A stretch of 5,863 nucleotides of DNA, from NCBI GenBank assembly GCA_035317605.1, contig DATHGT010000145.1, forward strand, positions 1 to 5,863. Reading direction: 5' to 3'. The position numbers and the translations under genes were made by a program. This stretch comes from DATHGT01 sp035317605 (lineage in GTDB: Bacteria > Methylomirabilota > Methylomirabilia > Rokubacteriales > CSP1-6). Below the pieces are notes generated by a model, which saw only the letters and a list, made by a program, of their open reading frames with translations, was not told the DNA's origin and searched no databases. Of this stretch, positions 1-5,611 are shown piece after piece. Every line of letters begins with the position of its first letter. The stretch's first letter is position 1.

Positions 1-138
1 GTCTTCGACATCATCTTCGACGTGACCACCGTCGGCGGCGGCAACCGGATCGTCCGGAGCGCCGCGCTGCTCGGGGTCCTCGTCAACGTCGTCTACTACG
101 CGGCCGCACGGGCGGCGCCCGGCGCTCGGATCCAGGCC
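1..138. repeat. Terminal direct repeat, left copy (138 bp, exact)
   Basis: Bases 1-138 are identical, base for base, to 5726-5863, and the match runs to both ends of the window. Both copies lie in the same frame of the sensor-type gene. An exact repeat ending flush with both sequence ends is the signature of a closed circle (or one tandem period) of 5725 bp written linearly. It is unlike a biological terminal repeat, which would normally be bounded by unique sequence. Confidence 0.95.
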
Positions 139-531
139 TACGTGCGGATGCTCATCGACGTCGAGCTGATCACGCTCGGGCTCTACGGCGCCGGCGGACT
201 GGCGGCGGCGCCCTATCTCGGCGTCTACGCGGTGGTGCCGGTGTACGCCGGGCTCGTGTTCTCGAGCCGCGCGTGCCTGCTCGCCACCGCGCTCGCCGCG
301 GTCAGCTACCTCGCGGTGGCGCTGATCACCTCGCGCGGGCCGGTTGCGCCCGTGGGAAGCGCGTGGGTGATCGCCGCCTTCAACCTGCTCGTCGTCTCCA
401 TCGTCGGCGTGGTCACCGCGATCCTCGCCGAGGCCTATCGCCGGAGCCGGCTGCGCCTGGCCGCGCTCAATTTCCGACGAGTCGTGCCTGCGTGCCGGTT
501 CCAGCACCCTCTGCGCCCGGAATGTTGTTGA
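1..531 (+). CDS. Membrane sensor-type protein, six-TM N-terminal domain only (left-edge part, truncated)
   Basis: The reading frame is already open at base 1 and stops with TGA at 529-531. If the exact end repeat is joined, its start is the ATG at 5612 and the protein is 214 residues, with window base 1 as residue 39. Hydrophobic stretches at about residues 32-49, 58-77, 86-105, 109-127, 130-149 and 158-180 suggest six membrane helices. A basic, helix-prone tail follows (EAYRRSRLRLAALN, 182-195). This is the usual layout of the input half of a bacterial sensor histidine kinase or similar signalling protein, where a cytoplasmic coiled coil and catalytic domain would come next. None does: after N195 the frame reads FRRVVPACRFQHPLRPECC and stops. 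Family resemblance is lost near base 472, about 50 bp before the IS at 523; the last two codons and the stop (TGT TGT TGA) lie at or inside the IS edge. There is no H-box or ATPase motif, so it is probably a non-signalling remnant. The membrane call is firm; the kinase origin is an inference. Confidence 0.6.
   Translation, partial: VFDIIFDVTTVGGGNRIVRSAALLGVLVNVVYYAAARAAPGARIQAYVRMLIDVELITLGLYGAGGLAAAPYLGVYAVVPVYAGLVFSSRACLLATALAAVSYLAVALITSRGPVAPVGSAWVIAAFNLLVVSIVGVVTAILAEAYRRSRLRLAALNFRRVVPACRFQHPLRPECC
473..505. other. Short spacer between the broken sensor frame and the IS target
   Basis: Sensor-type resemblance ends at about base 472 (LRLAALN), and these bases read through without recognisable protein homology in any frame. 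Removing the IS and one target copy would place this stretch immediately upstream of the repeat-protein promoter. It therefore looks like the original intergenic DNA of that gene, with a rearrangement joint near 470 between it and the sensor fragment. The exact joint cannot be fixed by eye. Confidence 0.4.
506..522. repeat. Target-site duplication, left copy
   Basis: CCCTCTGCGCCCGGAA at 507-522 lies directly outside the left IS end and matches 1862-1877 exactly. Base 506 (A) against 1861 (C) would be a 17th, mismatched position. Confidence 0.8.
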
Positions 532-576
532 TACGTGATCTGTCCGCAACTGTTTGACACCGTGAAGTGACCGCTC
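523..576 (+). repeat. IS left inverted end
   Basis: Starting TGTTG, this end aligns to the reverse complement of 1808-1860 with about 43 of 54 positions matching, 10 mismatches and one 1-base gap (hand alignment). It holds two forms of a 14-bp motif, at 534-547 (CGTGATCTGTCCGC) and 561-574 (CGTGAAGTGACCGC), 27 bp apart. It is the end downstream of the transposase. Confidence 0.85.
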
Positions 577-592
577 GGGTGAATGGCAGGCC

Positions 593-1765
593 TCACGCAG
601 CGCGCAGCGGCTGACCGTGGGCGGTGAAGCGGCCGAGACAGCGGCCGCCGTACCAGACCGAGTGCTGGCCGTTGAGATGATGGCGCACGACGACCCGCAG
701 GCCGGCGCAGGTGCGGCGACCGGGCTGCTTGGCCAACTGAAGCGGCAGGCGGTCGGCGCTCACGACGTTATCCCGCCCGACGACGCGTTCGTCCTCGACG
801 CAGAGGATCTGCTCGAAATCGACGGCACCGACGGGGACGAAGGCGGAGTCGGGGTCCCGAGGCGGCCGAGCAAACTCGGCATTGAAGGCGGGCAGGAAGC
901 GCTCCCGCAGGTAGCGGTTGGCGGCAGCCACGGTCGTGATGTTGGCCAGGCGCAGTTCGTTGACGAGCCGGCCTTGGAGCGTGCGATTGGCGCGCTCGCT
1001 GCGGCCGCGCGCTTGCGGGGAATAGCCGAGGATATGTTCGACGCCGAGGCGGGCGAGGGCGCGGCCGACCTGGGTGGGCCGTCGGGGATCGACGGCTCCG
1101 CCGGCGGTGGGGGTATGGGCCGCCCAGTGGGCGCGATCGGTATACAGCGCCATGGGCACGCCGTAGCCCTGCAGCACCGCGCGTAAGGCCGTCATGATCG
1201 CGGCCACGCTCTCACCACCCTCCTGGAGCTGGGCGTAGAGGATCTGCTTGGTGGCATCATCGACAACCACGAGCATGGTCAGCCACTGCTCGGGCACGAG
1301 GGCGAGCCAGTGATGCCGACTGCCATCGAGGTGCAGCAGTTCACCGAAACAGGCGCGCGGCTCGCGCCGGCGACGATGGCGCCCCCGGGGCCGCTGTTTG
1401 GGGACGAGACCGGCTGTCTGCAGAGCCTTTTTCACGAAGGCGTAGCAGAAGCGCACGCCATGCTGCCGCCGGGCGAGCTGATGGAAGTGGCGGACGTTGA
1501 AGCCCTGGTACCGGTCGCGGTAGAGGGCCAGCAGGCGTTGGACCTCGGCGAGGGGCGCGCGCTTGGGCGACGGCGTCTGACGGCGCCGATCGAACAAGCC
1601 CGCGTAGCCGTAGTGTTCGAACTTCCAGCGCATGCGGCGGATGCTGCGCGGGCTGCGGCCCAGGATGGTCGCGGCCTGGAGCCAGGTGAGCTTGCCCGCC
1701 AGGACCCGCACGATCACTTCCTGCACCTTCATGGCACGCTCCACAGCGCCGGGCAGATAGGGCAT
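593..1765 (-). CDS. DDE transposase, ISNCY/IS1202-type
   Basis: The 390-residue protein catalyses cutting and joining of the IS ends. An N-terminal helix-turn-helix region (about residues 12-64, LTWLQAATILGRSPRSIRRM) should bind the inverted ends. The rve/DDE core follows, with likely catalytic residues D147 (LLHLDGSRHHW), D210 (YTDRAHW) and E257 (SPQARGRSERANRTLQ). The GRSER block and the following LVNELRLANITTVAAANRYL segment are typical of this transposase group. The C-terminal part (LCVEDERVVGRDNVVS onward) is the usual beta-rich tail, ending RFTAHGQPLRAA. The start is the ATG at 1763-1765 because AGGAGGT lies 4 nt upstream. The frame is open up to an ATG at 1805-1807 (404 residues) with another ATG at 1784-1786, and a shorter start at MKVQEV is possible. 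All three acidic residues are present and no frameshift is seen, so it looks functional. It is oriented against both neighbours. Confidence 0.9.
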   Translation of the reverse strand: MPYLPGAVERAMKVQEVIVRVLAGKLTWLQAATILGRSPRSIRRMRWKFEHYGYAGLFDRRRQTPSPKRAPLAEVQRLLALYRDRYQGFNVRHFHQLARRQHGVRFCYAFVKKALQTAGLVPKQRPRGRHRRRREPRACFGELLHLDGSRHHWLALVPEQWLTMLVVVDDATKQILYAQLQEGGESVAAIMTALRAVLQGYGVPMALYTDRAHWAAHTPTAGGAVDPRRPTQVGRALARLGVEHILGYSPQARGRSERANRTLQGRLVNELRLANITTVAAANRYLRERFLPAFNAEFARPPRDPDSAFVPVGAVDFEQILCVEDERVVGRDNVVSADRLPLQLAKQPGRRTCAGLRVVVRHHLNGQHSVWYGGRCLGRFTAHGQPLRAA

Positions 1766-1769
1766 CGGC

Positions 1770-1776
1770 ACCTCCT
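1770..1776 (-). promoter_or_regulatory. Ribosome binding site deciding the transposase start
   Basis: On the minus strand the sequence reads AGGAGGT followed by gccg and then ATG at 1765. This full-strength Shine-Dalgarno favours the 390-residue start over the upstream in-frame ATGs at 1807 and 1786. Confidence 0.7.
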
Positions 1777-1807
1777 CGGTGCCCATTCCTTCCACGCGAC
1801 GCGGCAA

Positions 1808-1860
1808 GAGCGGTCATTTCACGGTTCACTCAGCGGCGGTCATTTCACGTATCTCCAACA
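1808..1860 (-). repeat. IS right inverted end
   Basis: This is the end upstream of the transposase; on the minus strand it begins TGTTGGAGATACGTGA. It carries two exact copies of the 14-bp motif CGTGAAATGACCGC (plus-strand positions 1836-1849 and 1810-1823), 26 bp apart. Its motifs are closer to each other than those of the left end. The transposase promoter should lie in or next to this end, but no convincing -35/-10 pair was found. Confidence 0.85.
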
Positions 1861-1877
1861 CCCCTCTGCGCCCGGAA
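1861..1877. repeat. Target-site duplication, right copy
   Basis: Bases 1862-1877 repeat 507-522 directly outside the right IS end. The match runs on by two bases (TG at 1878-1879 against 523-524), which I take as chance, because TG is the IS terminus on the left and target DNA on the right. Confidence 0.8.
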
Positions 1878-1906
1878 TGGACACGGCGGAGCTTTTCACC
1901 TATTAT
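1878..1906 (+). promoter_or_regulatory. Sigma70-like promoter of the repeat-protein gene
   Basis: TGGACA (1878-1883, five of six bases of TTGACA) and TATTAT (1901-1906, five of six of TATAAT) are separated by exactly 17 bp. Transcription would begin near 1913, giving a very short leader that carries the ribosome binding site. The IS target duplication ends at 1877, the base before the -35 box. Confidence 0.6.
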
Positions 1907-1913
1907 CCCGGCC

Positions 1914-1919
1914 GGAGGG
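1914..1919 (+). promoter_or_regulatory. Ribosome binding site of the repeat-protein gene
   Basis: GGAGGG lies 4 nt before the ATG at 1924. This fixes the start that also gives a clean signal peptide. Confidence 0.75.
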
Positions 1920-1923
1920 AACC

Positions 1924-4900
1924 ATGGTGCTCCCGTCTATTCGGATCCTCGTCATCGAAGTCGTCTTGCTGATCGTGTTGGCCGTGGCGCCGGTATCCGC
2001 TCAGGACTGGGTCCTCACCGGACCTCCGGGCACATTAGGAACGTTGGTTACAGTTCAAGACGGGACCGCACGCTTGGTCGATACGCTCGTTCAGCGCTAC
2101 CGTCCTGACACCGGCGACTGGGTGCCTGCCGGCTCGCTGCTCGGGAGCGGCGGCGTCCCGACTCTGCTTCCGAACGGCAAGCTCCTGGTCACGGGGCTCT
2201 CGCCGGCCGAACTCTACGATCCGGCGACAGATTCCTCGACCCCGACAGGGGCGATGATCATTCCCCGAACCGGTCATCAAGCCACGGTCCTGGTCTCGGG
2301 AGACGTGCTGGTGAGCGGCGGGTTTGACGCGGGCAACCAGCTCGTCGGCCCCGCGGAGCTCTATCACCCCTCGAGTGGGACCTTCACGATCACGGGTGTC
2401 CTGAACAACCCGCGCGCCAGCCATACAGCGCTCCTGCTCCCCACGGGGCAGGTGCTTGCGGCCGGAGGGCACGGTGGGGCAGGGGGCAACGTTGCGCTGA
2501 GTTCGGCCGAACTCTACGATCCAACGAGTCAGACCTGGGCCTTCACGAACCCGATGGACACGGTGCGGAGTGAAGCCTTCGGCGTGCTCCTGCCCAACGG
2601 CAAAGCGCTGGTGGCTGGCGTGGTGTCGAGCCAGCTTTATGATTCCGCGACGACCACGTGGTCGCCGAGCGTTGCGTTCGTCGATAATTCGGGTTTCAAT
2701 TTTCTGGCGTCAGCGCTGGGACTGCTGAACAACGGTCAAGCGCTCGTCCTCTTGAGCAGCAGCGGGCTCTGTGGTCCCCGTTCTCACCTCATCGGGGCCA
2801 ACCTCTTCGATGCCACGGCCGGCGCCTGGGTGATGACGAGCCAGCCCCAAGATCTAGAAGCCCCGAGCATGACGGCACTGCCCGACGGACGAATGCTCGT
2901 GGCCGGAGCCGTGGCCGGGTGCCCAGCCGGGTTCACGGCGCAGCTCTTCCGCCCGGACAACACCACGCCGAGGCTGAGTCTCAGCCCTACCGCCGTGGAT
3001 TTCGGAAATGTCCCGATCGGCTCATCGGTGCAACGACCCGTGATCGTGCAGAACACCGGGCAGGCCCACCTGAACGGATCGGTCACACTGAGTGGGAGCT
3101 CCAAGTTCAGCATCGCGGCGGGGGCGACGTTCAGCCTCGACCAGGCGGCGAGCTCATCGACCGTCGTCGCGTTCGATGCATCGGCGTTCGGTAGCTTCTT
3201 CGGGACGGCGCTCTTCATGTCGAACGGCGGATGGATCTCCGTGCCACTGACAGGCGTCGTCGCGCTCGAGCTGTCCGGCCGAATCACACGACCCGACGGG
3301 AGCGGAATGCCCTCCGTCACCGTCGAGCTTCACGGCGCGTCGAGCGCGAGCACCGTCACGGACGCCGCCGGGGACTACAGCTTCTTCGTTCAGCCGAATG
3401 CTTCGTATACCGTGGTTCCGGCCAGCGCGACGTTGACGTTCACCCCACCGAGCCGAAGCGTCTCCGCGGGCACGACCAACGTGAGTGGGCTGGACTTCAT
3501 GGCGAGCGCGGCCCCCACCACGACGACGCTGGCGTCATCCGCCAACCCTTCGCTCGCGGGTCAAGCCGTCACGTTCACGGCGACCGTCAACGGCGGCGCC
3601 GCGGCCGGCGCCGTACCGACCGGCACCGTGACGTTTCGTGACGGCACCACGGTCCTCGGCATCGTCTCGCTCAACGCCCTGCATCAGGCCGCGCTGACGA
3701 CGAGCACGCTCGCCGTGGGCGCGCACTCGATCACCGGCCAGTACGGCGGCGACACGAACTTCACCGGCAGCACGTCGGCGGCCCTCAGCCAGACCGTCAA
3801 CAAGGCCACCACCACGACCACGGTCGGATCCTCCGCGAACCCAGCCCTCGCGGGCAACACCGTGACCTTCACCGCGACCGTGAACGTGGCGGCACCCGGC
3901 AGCGGCACACCGACCGGGACGGTGACGTTCAAGGACGGGACGACGACGCTGGGAACCGGAGCCGTGAACGGCAGCGGCCAGGCAACGTTGAGCACCTCCG
4001 CGCTGGCGATCGGGCCGCACGCGATCACCGCGGAGTACGGCGGCGACGTCAACTTCAACGGAAGCCCCTCGTCGACGCTGACGCAGACGGTGAACGGCAA
4101 TACCAGCACGAGCCTCAGCTCCTCCGCGAATCCATCGATAGTCGGGCAGTCGGTGACGTTCCTGGCCGCGGTGAGCGTGAACGGCGGTGGCGGCGGCGTG
4201 CCGACGGGTACGGTGACCTTCCGTGAGGGCGTGACGGTCCTCGGCACGGGCTCGCTCGACGCCATGGGCCAGGCCACGCTGACGACGAGCACGCTCGCGT
4301 TGGGCGCGCACTCGATCACCGCCGAGTACGCGGGGGATGCAACCTTCAACGCGAGCACCTCGCCAGCGCTCACCCAGACCGTCAAGACCTCGGTCGTCCC
4401 GGCGGCTGATTTCGACGGAGACGGCAAGCGGGACGTGGCCGTCTATCGGCCGTCTACCGGAGAGTGGTTCATCCTCGGCAGCGCCACCGGCTCCCAGACC
4501 CGCCTGTTCGGATCTCCCAGCGCGAGCGGTCTCGGCGACGCGCCGGTGCCCGCCGACTTCGACGGCGATCGCAAGACCGACTTGGCGATCTTCCGGCAGG
4601 CGACCGGCGAATGGATCGTGTTCGGCAGCACGTCCGGCTTTCAGACCTTCCTGTTCGGCGCCCCGGCCGCGAGCGGGCTCGGCGACACTCCCGTCACCGC
4701 CGACTACGACGGCGATGGCAAAGCCGATCTGGCGGTCTACCGGAAGGCCACCGGAGAATGGCTCATCTTCGGCAGCGCGACCGGCTTCCAGACTGTTCTG
4801 TTCGGCGCCCCGGCCGCGAGCGGGCTCGGCGACATTCCGGTCACCGCCGATTACGACGGCGATGGCAAAGCCGATCTGGCCGTCTACCGGAAGGCCACGG

Positions 4901-5289
4901 GGCAATGGTTCATTTTCGGTAGCGCGACCGGCTTCCAGACCGTCTTGTTCGGCGCCCCGGCCGCGAGCGGCCTCGGGGACATCCCGGTGCCCGCCGACTA
5001 TGACGGCGACGGAAAAGCGGATATCGCCATCTATCGGCAAGCCACGGGGGAATGGTTGATTTTCGGCAGCGCGAGCGGTTTTCAGCGGGTCCTCTTCGGG
5101 GCCCCCGCATCCACCGGTTTCGGCGACATCCCGGTGCCTGGAGACTTCGACGGCGACGGGCGAGCAGACCTCGCGGTGCGGCGGACCGCGACGGGCCAGT
5201 GGCTGATACTGCAATCGTCTACCGGGCAGACTCAAACGGTCACGTGGGGAGCTCTCTCCGACCTTCCCCTGCCTTCGCCCGCCCAGTGA
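1924..5289 (+). CDS. Exported multidomain repeat protein: Kelch-like, ASH, CarboxypepD_reg-like, Ig-like and FG-GAP/VCBS repeats
   Basis: The 1121-residue protein is probably secreted or surface-exposed, with an adhesive or carbohydrate/protein-binding role inferred from its domains; no catalytic motif was recognised. A signal peptide (about 1-26, cleavage after APVSA before QDW) is followed by about seven Kelch-like motifs (roughly 45-350) pairing LPNGK-LVxG with AELYDPxTxxW. This region contains the only two cysteines (C283, C333), a possible disulfide. An ASH-type domain spans about 351-449 (LSLSPTAVDFGNVPIGSS), and a carboxypeptidase-regulatory-like domain about 450-530 (GRITRPDGSGMPSVTVEL). 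Three Ig-like repeats of 97-98 residues (532-823) share SSANPxxxG, PTGTVTFxxG and the ending TQTV. Six 49-residue FG-GAP/VCBS units (about 826-1121) each have a DxDxDxxxD calcium-type loop. No C-terminal anchor or sorting signal was seen; it ends LPLPSPAQ. The start is supported by GGAGGG and a good promoter. The frame is intact. Domain types are confident, the function is not. Confidence 0.9.
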   Translation: MVLPSIRILVIEVVLLIVLAVAPVSAQDWVLTGPPGTLGTLVTVQDGTARLVDTLVQRYRPDTGDWVPAGSLLGSGGVPTLLPNGKLLVTGLSPAELYDPATDSSTPTGAMIIPRTGHQATVLVSGDVLVSGGFDAGNQLVGPAELYHPSSGTFTITGVLNNPRASHTALLLPTGQVLAAGGHGGAGGNVALSSAELYDPTSQTWAFTNPMDTVRSEAFGVLLPNGKALVAGVVSSQLYDSATTTWSPSVAFVDNSGFNFLASALGLLNNGQALVLLSSSGLCGPRSHLIGANLFDATAGAWVMTSQPQDLEAPSMTALPDGRMLVAGAVAGCPAGFTAQLFRPDNTTPRLSLSPTAVDFGNVPIGSSVQRPVIVQNTGQAHLNGSVTLSGSSKFSIAAGATFSLDQAASSSTVVAFDASAFGSFFGTALFMSNGGWISVPLTGVVALELSGRITRPDGSGMPSVTVELHGASSASTVTDAAGDYSFFVQPNASYTVVPASATLTFTPPSRSVSAGTTNVSGLDFMASAAPTTTTLASSANPSLAGQAVTFTATVNGGAAAGAVPTGTVTFRDGTTVLGIVSLNALHQAALTTSTLAVGAHSITGQYGGDTNFTGSTSAALSQTVNKATTTTTVGSSANPALAGNTVTFTATVNVAAPGSGTPTGTVTFKDGTTTLGTGAVNGSGQATLSTSALAIGPHAITAEYGGDVNFNGSPSSTLTQTVNGNTSTSLSSSANPSIVGQSVTFLAAVSVNGGGGGVPTGTVTFREGVTVLGTGSLDAMGQATLTTSTLALGAHSITAEYAGDATFNASTSPALTQTVKTSVVPAADFDGDGKRDVAVYRPSTGEWFILGSATGSQTRLFGSPSASGLGDAPVPADFDGDRKTDLAIFRQATGEWIVFGSTSGFQTFLFGAPAASGLGDTPVTADYDGDGKADLAVYRKATGEWLIFGSATGFQTVLFGAPAASGLGDIPVTADYDGDGKADLAVYRKATGQWFIFGSATGFQTVLFGAPAASGLGDIPVPADYDGDGKADIAIYRQATGEWLIFGSASGFQRVLFGAPASTGFGDIPVPGDFDGDGRADLAVRRTATGQWLILQSSTGQTQTVTWGALSDLPLPSPAQ
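3517..4392 (+). repeat. Three tandem Ig-like repeats within the repeat-protein gene
   Basis: The units start at about 3517, 3808 and 4102, with the shared SSAN motif at 3535, 3829 and 4120, a spacing of 98 and then 97 codons. Each carries VTFxAxV, PTGTVTFxxGxxxLG, ALxxGxHxIT and YxGDxxFxxS in order. This matches the bacterial Ig-like (Big_3-type) fold and would form a rod between the two propeller-like regions. Confidence 0.85.
4399..5289 (+). repeat. Six tandem 147-bp FG-GAP/VCBS repeats
   Basis: The aromatic codon of the D(F/Y)DGD loop falls at 4411, 4558, 4705, 4852, 4999 and 5146, exactly 147 bp each time with no indel. Each unit reads (P/T)xD(F/Y)DGDxKxDxAxxRxxTGxW, a beta-strand pair, then LFGxPxxxGxGDxPV. 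Unit 2 has DRK in place of DGK in the loop, and unit 6 diverges at its end (TVTWGALSDLPLP). Units 3 and 4 are closest, with 16 differences in 147 bp by hand count, 13 of them silent. The array probably folds as calcium-binding propeller blades. Confidence 0.85.
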
Positions 5290-5323
5290 CAGGCGTACGG
5301 GACCCGGCCCTGTAAGAATTTTT
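5289..5323 (+). terminator. Possible weak intrinsic terminator after the repeat-protein gene
   Basis: ACAGG (5289-5293) can pair with CCTGT (5309-5313), enclosing further GC-rich sequence, and five T residues follow at 5319-5323 after a 5-nt AAGAA spacer. The stem is short and the spacer is not ideal, so this is tentative. Confidence 0.3.
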
Positions 5324-5611
5324 GTTCCTCGTGATGGCGATCCTGCCGTCCGCGATCGCCGTCCATCGGATGCGACGCGTCCGCGAGAGCAGCCCGCCTT
5401 CGGGCCACGGCCTCGCTGACACCCCCTGACGTCGACGCGTTCTCCCGTGGACGCTCAGAGCGGCAAGCCCGTCACGACCTGGCGCGAAGTCGCGAATACC
5501 ACTCGCCGATCGCGCCGCGCCGGGTGTGGCATCCGCCTTGCGACCAACGGGAGGCGCGTTCCCCCAAGCCGCGCTCTGAGGTGACCGCGAACTTTGTATA
5601 GTGGTGGCCCG
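5290..5611. other. Intergenic region between the repeat-protein gene and the sensor start
   Basis: No convincing gene is seen in these 322 bases on either strand. It holds the weak terminator-like stem at its left end. An imperfect hairpin follows: GCGATC 5337-5342 pairs with GATCGC 5354-5359, extended by GATG 5333-5336 with CATC 5364-5367. A tight GCCCG-CCTT-CGGGC hairpin lies at 5392-5405 with no T tract after it. At the right end is a TATAGT box just before the sensor ATG. The long minus-strand frames crossing it have no recognisable protein features. Confidence 0.5.
5597..5602 (+). promoter_or_regulatory. Possible -10 box of the sensor-type gene, near-leaderless
   Basis: TATAGT (five of six consensus bases) ends 9 nt before the ATG at 5612, in an AT-rich patch unusual for this GC-rich stretch. 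Transcription would start at about 5609, leaving almost no leader. There is no good -35 at 17 bp (CTCTGA at 5574-5579), so the call is tentative. Confidence 0.35.

Larger units (their letters stand above)
523..1860 (-). mobile_element. Complete insertion sequence, ISNCY/IS1202-type (about 1.34 kb)
   Basis: One DDE transposase gene on the minus strand is bracketed by imperfect inverted ends (523-576 and 1808-1860) that begin TG and end CA. Directly outside lie matching target duplications: 507-522 and 1862-1877 agree at 16 of 16 bases, and one more base outward differs. Total length is about 1338 bp with no passenger gene. The transposase resembles proteins annotated as ISNCY family in many high-GC bacteria, which I associate with the IS1202 group. 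As I recall, one branch of that group (ISTde1-like) makes 15-18-bp duplications, which would fit; this subgroup placement is from memory and unverified. Intact ends, duplications and catalytic residues suggest a recent, possibly still mobile insertion. The right edge could be 1861 instead of 1860. Confidence 0.85.

Noticed and set aside
617..1186. Plus-strand open frame opposite the transposase (also 1310-1972)
   Set aside because: It is antisense to a transposase with an intact DDE triad and has no ribosome binding site or protein family signal. It is a shadow of GC-rich codon bias.
507..1879. 18-bp direct match (507-524 and 1862-1879) as a site-specific recombination or att site
   Set aside because: It coincides with the two IS boundaries and is explained as a 16-17-bp target duplication plus two chance bases. 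No integrase is present.
1779..2108. Plus-strand frame from the IS end into the repeat-protein gene, in phase with the sensor frame through the duplicated target
   Set aside because: The shared PLRPE peptide comes from the duplicated target DNA. The rest overlaps the signal peptide region out of frame and looks like nothing known.
3535..5235. 566-codon open frame on the minus strand opposite the repeat-protein gene
   Set aside because: It lies wholly antisense to a gene with clear domains. Its openness follows from the GC-rich periodic repeats, and its product is arginine- and glycine-rich with no recognisable domain.
4399..5289. 147-bp tandem array as a CRISPR-like or iteron array
   Set aside because: The whole array is in-frame coding sequence with conserved DxDGD loops. 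There are no unique spacers, and the period is a multiple of three.
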